Origin: an uncultured Roseburia sp.
GTDB taxonomy: Bacteria; Bacillota; Clostridia; Lachnospirales; Lachnospiraceae
Length of the DNA: 7,959 bases
Reading direction: 5' to 3'
Assembly: GCA_934307185.1 (NCBI GenBank)
Contig: CAKRCJ010000096.1
Location: 1 to 7,959 of the forward strand
The translations under genes and the position numbers were made by a program. Below the pieces are notes generated by a model. That model saw only the letters and a program-made list of their open reading frames with translations, did not search any database and had not been told where the DNA came from. Of this stretch, positions 1 through 6,315 are shown one piece after another. How positions within the stretch are numbered: position 1 is the stretch's first letter; each line of letters starts with the position of its first letter.

Positions 1-42
1 TCGTCACAGGATATACCGCCGGCAGAACAGGCAGCAGAATAA
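1..42 (+). CDS. Possible C-terminal tail of an upstream gene (partial)
   Basis: Frame 1 is open from the window edge to a TAA at 40-42 and reads SSQDIPPAEQAAE, an acidic, alanine-rich tail of the kind often seen at protein C-termini. The glucokinase promoter begins 25 bases later, so a gene end here is reasonable. Only 13 codons are visible, so neither family nor even coding status can be established. The other two + frames stay open to about 66 and 117 but read less like protein. Confidence 0.25.
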   Translation, partial: SSQDIPPAEQAAE

Positions 43-67
43 GTACAAAATATGCCATAGAATACAA

Positions 68-96
68 TTGACAGATAAATATGGAAACGTTATCAT
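68..96 (+). promoter_or_regulatory. Sigma-A-type promoter of the glucokinase gene
   Basis: A perfect TTGACA -35 box (68-73) is followed after exactly 17 bases by TATCAT (91-96), which differs from the -10 consensus at one position. Transcription would start near 103, giving a leader of about 60 nt before the glucokinase start codon at 164. No other gene start lies in between. Confidence 0.8.
81..95 (+). promoter_or_regulatory. cre box (catabolite-responsive element) overlapping the glucokinase promoter
   Basis: The 15-mer ATGGAAACGTTATCA fits every fixed position of the published Firmicute cre consensus WTGNAANCGNWWNCA, with the central CG at 88-89. It occupies the second half of the -35/-10 spacer and most of the -10 box. 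For CcpA-type (LacI-family) regulators a site in this position normally represses by blocking RNA polymerase. The regulator itself is not in the window, so CcpA control is inferred. Confidence 0.65.
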
Positions 97-163
97 AAGG
101 ATAATACAGGCGCTGTAATGGGTTACATAGCTGCGCAAATATATGAGATTAGGGAGAAAAATC

Positions 164-1102
164 ATGAAGAAATATGCATTTGGAGTGGATATTGGTGGAA
201 CTACCTGTAAAATCGGTTTTTTCGACACGACCGGAAAATTGCTGGATAAATGGGAAATTAAGACCAATACAGAGAATAATGGAGCGTCTATTCTCTCCGA
301 TGTTGCAAAAGCAGTAGACAACAAGCTGGCACAGGAAGCAATCAGCAAGGATGATGTCCAGGGAATTGGAATAGGTGTTCCGGGACCGGTTGACAGCCAG
401 GGAGTAGTACACCGCTGTGTAAATCTTGGCTGGGGCGTTGTAAATGTTGCAGAAGAATTAGGAAATCTTACCGGATTAAAAGTTAAAGTCGGAAATGATG
501 CAAACGTTGCTGCGCTTGGCGAGATGTGGCAGGGTGGAGCAAAAGGCTCAAAGGATGTTATCATGGTAACACTTGGAACCGGTGTCGGCGGCGGAATTAT
601 CGTCGATGGCAAGATTGTAGCCGGATTTAACGGAGCCGGTGGAGAAATCGGACATATCACTGTGAATAACGATGAGATTGAAGCCTGCAACTGTGGACAG
701 TATGGCTGTCTGGAGCAGTACACCTCCGCAACCGGAATTGTACGTCTGGCAAAGAGAAAGCTTGCAAAGTCCTCAGAGGAGACAAGCATCCGCGCAATTG
801 AAAACCTGACTGCAAAAGATGTATTCGATGCAGCAAAAGCGGGAGATGCAATCGCAATTGGTCTGGTGGATGAAGTATGTGAGATTTTAGGTTCCACACT
901 TTCAAACATTGCATGTGTTGTAAATCCGGAGATTATCGTAATCGGCGGCGGTGTTTCCAAAGCAGGAGAAATCTTAATTGACAACATTAAAAAGCATTTC
1001 GTGGAAACATCCTTTATGGCATGCCGTGATACAAAGTTTGCTCTGGCAGACCTTGGCAATGATGCGGGTATGTATGGATGTGTCGAGATGCTGCTCGACT
1101 AA
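164..1102 (+). CDS. glk: ROK-family glucokinase
   Basis: This 312-residue cytoplasmic sugar kinase would phosphorylate glucose to glucose-6-phosphate with ATP at the entry to glycolysis. The N-terminal phosphate-binding motif DIGGTT is at residues 9-14, the NDAN motif carries the likely catalytic base Asp112, and the glycine-rich GTGVGGG is at 138-144. The ROK zinc site is complete: GEIGH with His164, then the CxCGxxGC motif with Cys175, Cys177 and Cys182. Length agrees with Firmicute GlcK proteins (about 320 aa). An ATG at 143 is in frame, but the one at 164 is preferred because AGGGAG (151-156) lies 7 bases before it and MKKYAFGVDIGG is the usual ROK N-terminus. It has its own promoter with a cre box and a strong terminator, so it appears monocistronic. 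Glucose specificity is inferred from family resemblance; related ROK kinases act on other hexoses or on N-acetylated sugars. Confidence 0.9.
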   Translation: MKKYAFGVDIGGTTCKIGFFDTTGKLLDKWEIKTNTENNGASILSDVAKAVDNKLAQEAISKDDVQGIGIGVPGPVDSQGVVHRCVNLGWGVVNVAEELGNLTGLKVKVGNDANVAALGEMWQGGAKGSKDVIMVTLGTGVGGGIIVDGKIVAGFNGAGGEIGHITVNNDEIEACNCGQYGCLEQYTSATGIVRLAKRKLAKSSEETSIRAIENLTAKDVFDAAKAGDAIAIGLVDEVCEILGSTLSNIACVVNPEIIVIGGGVSKAGEILIDNIKKHFVETSFMACRDTKFALADLGNDAGMYGCVEMLLD

Positions 1103-1124
1103 TATTAAGTGGAAGTATTTTGGC

Positions 1125-1234
1125 AAAAGCCCCTTATATTTTATCTGTGAAGAACAAAAACCGCAGGGCGGACAGAGAAATTTTCTGCCCGCCCTGCGGT
1201 TTTTGCTTCAATCGGATTTTTGAAAAGGGCTTTT
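1125..1234. repeat. Nested inverted repeat (short foldback element enclosing a terminator)
   Basis: An outer 8-bp inverted repeat, AAAAGCCC (1125-1132) with GGGCTTTT (1227-1234), encloses the inner terminator hairpin at 1155-1205. Both flanks, and not just the hairpin, resemble the arms of the long palindrome at 7521-7836. Read on the minus strand, 1238 down to about 1184 matches 7788 down to about 7736 with similar spacing: TTGAAAA, then GATTG, then AAAAA, CGCAGGG and GGCA. This suggests a short copy of a dispersed repeat family and not an isolated terminator. Confidence 0.6.
1155..1205. terminator. Strong, probably bidirectional intrinsic terminator after glucokinase
   Basis: A GC-rich 11-bp arm CCGCAGGGCGG (1161-1171) pairs perfectly with CCGCCCTGCGG (1189-1199), extended inward by CAG/CTG and further A-T pairs. 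It is bordered by AAAAA at 1156-1160 and TTTTT at 1200-1204. A T-run follows the stem on either strand, so it can terminate in both directions. It separates glucokinase from the gene at 1304. Confidence 0.9.
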
Positions 1235-1303
1235 TCAATGGAGGTCTGACAGAAAAACTGTACGGCTTTTGACAGAATAAACAACTGGAAAAGAGGAGAA
1301 ACG

Positions 1304-2374
1304 ATGCGTATTTATGGAACATATGAAGGATATTTGACATTTATTGATGCAGAACTTTTTGTCGGGGAGAAGGACGGCATATTTCATGTGGAAATTACCT
1401 ATCCGACTGAGGGCATCTGCCATGACAAAGCAGAAAATGCAATATGTGAGGGGGACAGCCTGACATTTCAGCTTGGTATTAATGAGAGCGTTGCAGACAT
1501 AACGGCGGAACTAAAAGACGGCAGTCTGGAGGGAAGCTTTGACTGGGAGGAAGGAAATATCCATGGAAAATTTACATTGCACAAAAAATCGGATGATTTT
1601 GTTTTTGGGGAAACAAAATTAATTGTACCGGAGACATCAAGAAAGCTGTTAATGGAAAATCATACCTTCACAAATGAGGAGAAAATAATTGACTTTGAAT
1701 ATGAATTCGGAAATAAGGAAGTGCTTGCTTTTTTGAAAAAAGAGGGAATTGAGACAGAAAACCACCATGATTTAGAAACGGTGCGCGAGCTGTTAAAGCA
1801 GCTGTCAGCAGTACTCTCACACGATGGAATGGGACACCACCATGCGAAAGGCTTTGGAACTATCGAACAGTTTGTGTATGCGAAAGAGCATGACAGTTGT
1901 ACCAATTGCAGAGGAATGGCAATGATTTTTTCCGGCATAATGCGGGCATATGGTTTTCGCTCCAGTTATGTGGAATTAGTGCCAAAGGAGGGACAGGACG
2001 AAATGATACATGTTGTGTGCGATGTCTATGTGCCAGAATGGAAAAAATATATTCTGGTCGACCCGACGGTTGGCGCAATTTATTACAGGGACGGAAAGCC
2101 GCTTTCTTTGATGGAACTTCGAAATGTGCTTGCAGAAAATAAATGGGAGAGCCTTACAATGGATAATTTTGGACAGCGCAAGACAGATTTGCTTGGTGCT
2201 GTCGGTTTCACAGTGCGTTATCTGATGAAATTTATCAAATGCATCAAAAATACGGAGGCTCTTGGCATGGAGAACAACTGCATTCTGCTCCGTCCGGTGG
2301 AATTAAATGGGGAAATGGTAACGAGAAATGCAATCGTGACAAATAACCCGGATGTATTTTTTTCGGCAGAATAG
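1304..2374 (+). CDS. Transglutaminase-like superfamily protein of unknown function
   Basis: The 356-residue protein has no signal peptide or membrane segment, so it is probably cytoplasmic. Residues about 190-265 carry the transglutaminase-like/papain-like core: Cys202 in NCRGMA, followed by a helix ending in RAYGFRSSYVEL, His236 in MIHVVCDVYV, and Asp253 in the strand-ending LVDPT. Order and spacing fit the Cys-His-Asp triad of bacterial members, many of which are proteases or amidases, although the substrate cannot be told. Cys199, three residues before Cys202, is an alternative nucleophile. Residues 1-105 look beta-rich with repeated short strands and match no family I recognise; the C-terminal 90 residues are also unassigned. 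The start is supported by AGGAG at 1294-1298, five bases before the ATG. No clear promoter is visible between the terminator and the gene. The ABC pair downstream lies beyond a terminator, so a shared role is only a possibility. Confidence 0.75.
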   Translation: MRIYGTYEGYLTFIDAELFVGEKDGIFHVEITYPTEGICHDKAENAICEGDSLTFQLGINESVADITAELKDGSLEGSFDWEEGNIHGKFTLHKKSDDFVFGETKLIVPETSRKLLMENHTFTNEEKIIDFEYEFGNKEVLAFLKKEGIETENHHDLETVRELLKQLSAVLSHDGMGHHHAKGFGTIEQFVYAKEHDSCTNCRGMAMIFSGIMRAYGFRSSYVELVPKEGQDEMIHVVCDVYVPEWKKYILVDPTVGAIYYRDGKPLSLMELRNVLAENKWESLTMDNFGQRKTDLLGAVGFTVRYLMKFIKCIKNTEALGMENNCILLRPVELNGEMVTRNAIVTNNPDVFFSAE

Positions 2375-2382
2375 TTAAAGTA

Positions 2383-2388
2383 TATAAT
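2383..2388 (+). promoter_or_regulatory. Candidate -10 box (TATAAT) after the transglutaminase-like gene
   Basis: A perfect TATAAT lies 8 bases after the preceding stop codon. The best upstream -35 is poor (TTTCGG at 2361-2366, 16-base spacer), so promoter activity is uncertain. A transcript starting near 2395 would run only about 65 nt to the terminator at 2435-2459. It could make a short RNA, or it could be chance in AT-rich sequence. Confidence 0.3.
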
Positions 2389-2434
2389 ATGGGGCATCTG
2401 CCTGCGGATTATGATGCAGTTGCACGATTATTTT

Positions 2435-2459
2435 GAGGGGGCTAGTCCCCCTCTTTTTT
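2435..2459 (+). terminator. Intrinsic terminator after the transglutaminase-like gene
   Basis: GAGGGGG (2435-2441) pairs with CCCCCTC (2447-2453) around a five-base loop and is followed by six T residues (2454-2459). It ends transcription from the gene at 1304 and insulates the ABC operon, which therefore needs its own promoter between here and 2587. Confidence 0.85.
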
Positions 2460-2505
2460 ACCATTAGATTTTTTACCACTTATCGTCAGGAATTTACCGC
2501 TTACC
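2457..2505 (+). promoter_or_regulatory. TTTACC repeats upstream of the ABC operon (candidate activator site)
   Basis: TTTACCACTTATC (2472-2484) and TTTACCGCTTACC (2493-2505) are near-identical 13-mers whose starts are exactly 21 bp apart, two helical turns. A shorter copy, TTTACCATTAG, begins at 2457. The pair lies about 10 bases upstream of a candidate -35 (TTTACA, 2515-2520). Direct repeats with an ACC core at this spacing are typical of LytTR-family response regulators such as those controlling bacteriocin and peptide genes. That assignment is inferred from geometry and partial resemblance; no regulator gene is visible here. Confidence 0.45.
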
Positions 2506-2514
2506 TCAATTGTA

Positions 2515-2542
2515 TTTACATTAATTTTTTAATGAGTATTCT
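2515..2542 (+). promoter_or_regulatory. Candidate promoter of the ABC operon
   Basis: TTTACA (2515-2520, five of six consensus bases) is followed after 16 bases by TATTCT (2537-2542, four of six). An alternative -10 is TATAGT at 2542-2547, but its spacing to this -35 is too long. A promoter must lie in this interval because a terminator precedes it. A weak core next to direct repeats would fit an activator-dependent promoter, but the exact boxes are uncertain. Confidence 0.3.
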
Positions 2543-2586
2543 ATAGTTATACAAGCCATGGCAGAAAGAAAATGAGGAGTAAAGAA

Positions 2587-4383
2587 ATGGAAACAAAAAA
2601 TTATAAGGTGCTTCCTGTTATAAAGCGGTTAATAAAAAATCTGCTGGAGCGGGACAAAAAACAACTGCCGAGAATTATCTGCTATACGATAGCTGCAGGA
2701 CTTTATCCGTTTTTAACGGTTTTTCTTCCGAAAATTGCAATTGGAATTTTAGAGGAAAATGCAACCGGGCGGGAAGAAAGACTGATTTTTGCAATGGCAG
2801 CCTATCTTTGCATTGCCGGAATACTTGGATATACGATGAACCGGCTGCAATATATCATTGAGTCCGCCAATATGCGTATGCGGCTTCGTTATATCGGAGA
2901 GCTTGGTAGAAAAATCATGAATATGGATTACAAATATGTGGAAGATGCTGCCTTCTGGCAGAAAAATGAGAGAGCCTTCCAGTCGTGCAACAATAATGCA
3001 GAAGGAATGGAAGGCATGTACAATCATCTTTATAAAATGCCGGCAAATGTTTTGACTATCATAGGCATGCTTGTCCTTGCCGCGGGACTTAATCCTGTGA
3101 TTGTAGCTGCATTGATGATACATGTATTTGTGACAATGTGGGTATCAAGACAAAATCACAACTACCGTTATGCAAGAAAGGAAGAACTGGCAAAGCAGGA
3201 GAGGAAAATCAACTACTATTATAAGACAACGCATGATTTTACATTCGGAAAAGATATTCGTATTTACAACTTAAGAGAGCGCATTTTAAAAAATTATGAA
3301 GCAGAAATAAAAACTTTGATAAAGCTTGTGAAAAAATTGGCAAAGCATGAATATCTGCTTGGTTTTGCAGGGCTTACAACACTGCTTCTCACTAATCTGC
3401 TCATGTATGGAATTCTTATTTTTCAGGCAGTAAACGGTATGAGGGTCAGCAGCTTTACGATGTACATTTCGCTCATTACAACGTTAATGGCGGCAATGTT
3501 AAAGTTCGGGGAGGACATTGCTTTTTTACAAAATGAAGGACAGTACGTGGGTGATGCGTTCCGTTTCATGGACGAAAAATTAAGTGATGACGAAAAAGAA
3601 AAAATAGAACTGCATGATACCTTGGAAATTCAGTTTGAGCATGTTGACTTTAAATATCCGGGGAGTGAGGTTTATGTATATAAGGATTTGAACTTTACCA
3701 TTCATAAAGGGGAAAGCCTCGCGATAGTCGGTGTAAACGGTGCAGGAAAATCCACTTTGGTAAAACTTCTGACCGGTCTTTTTGAACCGACTGCCGGACA
3801 CATTTATATTAATGGAATTGATATTACAAAATTCAGGAAGCCGGATTTATACAATCTTTATTCGGCGGTATTTCAGGACGTAAATATTCTTGCGTTCCCA
3901 ATCCGTGAAAATGTGACCGGAACGGATGAAAATGTAGATGAGGCACGCGTGAAAGAAGCACTGAAAAAAGTAGGGCTGCTTGAGAAAGTAAACGGATTTT
4001 CCAAAGGCTTAGACCAGATGATGTTAAAAATCATCGATGAAAACGGAACGGATTTTTCCGGCGGAGAGCGCCAGAAATTGTCCATTGCAAGAGGACTTTA
4101 TAAGGATGCCCCGATGGTTATTATGGACGAACCGACAGCGGCGTTAGATGCGCTTGCAGAGGCTGAAATTTACGAAAATTTCAGCAGCATGGTAGAGGGA
4201 AAAACAGCGCTTTACATTTCTCACCGGCTTGCAAGCACAAAGTTCTGTGATAAAATTGCCCTTTTTGACAAAGACGGCTTAAAGGAATACGGAACACATG
4301 ACGAGCTGATGCAGAAAAAGGGCGAGTATTATCATATGTTTACGGTGCAGGGAAAATATTATAAAGAATGTGAGAGTGTATAG
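2587..4383 (+). CDS. ABC exporter half-transporter, permease fused to ATPase (subunit 1)
   Basis: This 598-residue membrane protein has an N-terminal exporter-type membrane domain (hydrophobic segments near residues 32-55, 66-85, 154-186, 255-282 and 287-306) and a C-terminal nucleotide-binding domain. The ATPase motifs are intact: Walker A GVNGAGKST at 382-390, Q-loop Gln430, signature SGGE at 491-494, Walker B with Asp514 and catalytic Glu515, and H-loop His546. The start at 2587 is preferred over the in-frame ATG at 2572 because AGGAG (2574-2578) lies 8 bases before it and the earlier ATG has no good site. It has one NBD and one TMD, so it must dimerise; the partner encoded one base downstream is the obvious candidate. 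Possible substrates include a peptide, drug or lipid. There is no peptidase C39 domain, so it is not a leader-cleaving bacteriocin exporter of that class. Confidence 0.9.
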   Translation: METKNYKVLPVIKRLIKNLLERDKKQLPRIICYTIAAGLYPFLTVFLPKIAIGILEENATGREERLIFAMAAYLCIAGILGYTMNRLQYIIESANMRMRLRYIGELGRKIMNMDYKYVEDAAFWQKNERAFQSCNNNAEGMEGMYNHLYKMPANVLTIIGMLVLAAGLNPVIVAALMIHVFVTMWVSRQNHNYRYARKEELAKQERKINYYYKTTHDFTFGKDIRIYNLRERILKNYEAEIKTLIKLVKKLAKHEYLLGFAGLTTLLLTNLLMYGILIFQAVNGMRVSSFTMYISLITTLMAAMLKFGEDIAFLQNEGQYVGDAFRFMDEKLSDDEKEKIELHDTLEIQFEHVDFKYPGSEVYVYKDLNFTIHKGESLAIVGVNGAGKSTLVKLLTGLFEPTAGHIYINGIDITKFRKPDLYNLYSAVFQDVNILAFPIRENVTGTDENVDEARVKEALKKVGLLEKVNGFSKGLDQMMLKIIDENGTDFSGGERQKLSIARGLYKDAPMVIMDEPTAALDALAEAEIYENFSSMVEGKTALYISHRLASTKFCDKIALFDKDGLKEYGTHDELMQKKGEYYHMFTVQGKYYKECESV

Positions 4384-4384
4384 T

Positions 4385-6166
4385 ATGAAAAAGTTAACGG
4401 GTTTTCTGAAAATGGCATGGTCGGTTTCACCGGATTACATTATTTTACTGATAGTGCAGTCGCTTACCTCGGCAGCAAAATTGTGGCTCAATATAATTTT
4501 ACCAAAGTTTTTAATTGATGAGCTGCTTGGCACAAAAGAGATGTCAACAATCCTTCTTTTTGGAGGACTGATTATTTTAAATAATGTAGGAATGGCATGG
4601 CTCGAAAAATTTTACAATCGTCAGATAGAGGTGAAAAAAGAATATATGCGTCGCACCATGACAGAGCGCATGGCAGAAAAAATTATGAATTTGGAATATT
4701 CTTATCTGGAGGATCCGTATTATCTGGATTTGAAAGAGCGCGCAGTATTTGCAATCGGAAACCAGAATGCGATTGCGCAGATTGTCACCGTTGTCTCACA
4801 GGTATTTTCCGGGGCGGTAACATTAATCGGACTGCTTTCTATTATTGCAACGTTAGGACCAGTCATGATAGTTGTGCTTGCTTTCGGAATTGCAGCCATT
4901 TTACTGCTTTATAAAAATATGTCCAAAACGCTTGTGGAGGTGATGCAGAGCATTATTCCAATCAACCGTAAATTTGGTTATTATATGGAGTTAGAAAATG
5001 AAAAGCAGTACCAGAAGGATATCCGCCTTTACCATATGCAGAATATGATTACAAAACAGTTATCAAAGTTTACCGAGGAAACCTGTGACAGGTTTGATGA
5101 TATGTATAAAAAACAGGGACAGACCTTTGGCGGAATTAATGTCGTAAATGATGCGATTGCCGCAATCTGCTATGTCTATGTCGGACTCCGCACACTATCT
5201 GACCGCTTTGGCAGCAGAATTTCCATCGGTTCACTGACCATGTATGTATCGGCAGCCGTTAATTTTTCCGCTTCTGTCGTTGCTTTTGGAACAGCAGTTG
5301 TAGAGCTGTTTCAGGTGTTATCTTTCTTAGACCCGTATCTGGAATTTATGAGTCTTAAGGAGGAGATAATCGAGGAGGGAAAAGAAAAATTTGAAGGCCC
5401 TGTGGAAACAGTAGAATTTTCCCATGTGACCTTTACTTATCCGAAAGCAGAAAAGCCGGTGTTAAAGGATGTCAGCTTTTCCATTCACAAGGGAGAAAAA
5501 ATATCTATTGTCGGTTTAAACGGTGCAGGTAAATCAACGCTTGTAAAACTAATCTGCCGCATGTATCGCGCGGACGGCGGAGAGATTAAAATTAACGGAA
5601 AAAATATTTATGACTACGATTATATGTCTTATATGAATGCGATTTCCGCTGTTTTTCAGGATTACCGTCTCTTTAACTTTACGATTGCAGAAAATATTTC
5701 CTGTCAGGAACAGAACGTCGATAAGGAAAAAATCAATCATCTGATTGATGAGGTCGGACTTCGTGAAAAAATTAACAGCTTAAAAGACGGAGTAAACAGC
5801 CGTTTTGGAAAGGAATACGACGAGAACGGTATCGAGATGTCCGGTGGTGAGGGACAGAAGACTGCCATTGCAAGGGCACTTTATAAAGAAGCGTCCATGG
5901 TAATTTTAGATGAGCCGGCGAGTGCGCTAGACCCGATTGCGGAGGCGGAAATCTACGAGAAATTCAACAGCCTTGTGCAGGATAAAACAGCCATTTACAT
6001 TTCACACCGCATGTCTTCCTCCGTATTCTGCGACAGAATTTTAATCATTGACGGTGGAACGGTGGCAGATTTTGATACGCACGAAAATCTCATGAAAAAA
6101 ACAGACAGCCTTTATTATAAGCTGTTTCATTCGCAGGCAGAGAACTATAGGGTGGAGATGGCGTAA
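4385..6166 (+). CDS. ABC exporter half-transporter, permease fused to ATPase (subunit 2)
   Basis: This 593-residue protein has the same architecture as its upstream neighbour: about 320 residues of membrane domain, then an ATPase domain with Walker A GLNGAGKST (377-385), Q-loop Gln425, signature SGGE (486-489), Walker B Asp509-Glu510 and H-loop His541. The two genes are separated by a single base (stop 4381-4383, ATG 4385), which points to translational coupling and a heterodimer. The ATG at 4385 has a modest GAGAG site at 4372-4376. A GTG at 4370 would add five residues and overlap the upstream gene, but it has no ribosome binding site. The two subunits are clearly diverged paralogues and not a recent duplication. 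Both keep the Walker B glutamate, unlike heterodimeric exporters with one degenerate ATP site. Confidence 0.9.
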   Translation: MKKLTGFLKMAWSVSPDYIILLIVQSLTSAAKLWLNIILPKFLIDELLGTKEMSTILLFGGLIILNNVGMAWLEKFYNRQIEVKKEYMRRTMTERMAEKIMNLEYSYLEDPYYLDLKERAVFAIGNQNAIAQIVTVVSQVFSGAVTLIGLLSIIATLGPVMIVVLAFGIAAILLLYKNMSKTLVEVMQSIIPINRKFGYYMELENEKQYQKDIRLYHMQNMITKQLSKFTEETCDRFDDMYKKQGQTFGGINVVNDAIAAICYVYVGLRTLSDRFGSRISIGSLTMYVSAAVNFSASVVAFGTAVVELFQVLSFLDPYLEFMSLKEEIIEEGKEKFEGPVETVEFSHVTFTYPKAEKPVLKDVSFSIHKGEKISIVGLNGAGKSTLVKLICRMYRADGGEIKINGKNIYDYDYMSYMNAISAVFQDYRLFNFTIAENISCQEQNVDKEKINHLIDEVGLREKINSLKDGVNSRFGKEYDENGIEMSGGEGQKTAIARALYKEASMVILDEPASALDPIAEAEIYEKFNSLVQDKTAIYISHRMSSSVFCDRILIIDGGTVADFDTHENLMKKTDSLYYKLFHSQAENYRVEMA

Positions 6167-6172
6167 GAAATA

Positions 6173-6202
6173 TTGGTAAAAAAGGGATGTTCATGTTATA
6201 AT
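6173..6202 (+). promoter_or_regulatory. Extended -10 promoter candidate upstream of rsmJ
   Basis: TTGGTA (6173-6178), an 18-base spacer, and TGTTATAAT, in which TG at 6194-6195 precedes a perfect TATAAT (6197-6202), form a good extended -10 promoter. Transcription would start near 6209. The terminator at 6252-6280 lies between this promoter and rsmJ, so it may drive a short RNA, or supply rsmJ through read-through or attenuation. Confidence 0.5.
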
Positions 6203-6251
6203 ATTTTATAATTTCTTATAAAACTGTTTTGCACAAATTGCAAGCGGTTTG

Positions 6252-6280
6252 AATAGAGGTGCCAAAGCACCTCTATTTTT
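6252..6280 (+). terminator. Intrinsic terminator of the ABC operon, inside the rsmJ leader
   Basis: AATAGAGGTGC (6252-6262) pairs perfectly with GCACCTCTATT (6267-6277) around a CAAA loop, followed by a T-run to 6280. It lies 86 bases after the second ABC gene and 36 bases before rsmJ. It most simply ends the ABC operon, but it also follows the candidate promoter at 6173-6202. Confidence 0.85.
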
Positions 6281-6315
6281 AAGTATTAGATTTTACAATT
6301 ATCTGGGAGAAAAAA

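Noticed and set aside
4..1059. A 351-codon minus-strand open frame opposite glucokinase
   Set aside because: It is antisense to a clear ROK kinase with all motifs, its translation is rich in Ser/Pro/Thr without any recognisable domain, and it runs through the mapped promoter and cre box. It is a reading-frame shadow.
1269..1297. TTGACA at 1269-1274 as a -35 box for the transglutaminase-like gene
   Set aside because: A -10 at normal spacing would fall on the ribosome binding site (AGGAG, 1294-1298) and no TATAAT-like sequence is there, so the start of transcription would lie at or past the start codon.
1103..1303. A small minus-strand protein encoded across the nested repeat (1134-1340 frame)
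   Set aside because: Its translation is produced by the inverted repeat and terminator. Similar peptides would arise from every copy of the repeat, and no ribosome binding site supports it.
2375..2571. A riboswitch or T-box leader upstream of the ABC operon
   Set aside because: No T-box GGGUGGUACCGCG-like sequence and no recognisable riboswitch core is present; the hairpin is a plain terminator for the preceding gene.
2749..3123. A 124-codon minus-strand open frame inside the first ABC gene
   Set aside because: It lies entirely within a well-supported exporter gene and shows no domain or ribosome binding site.
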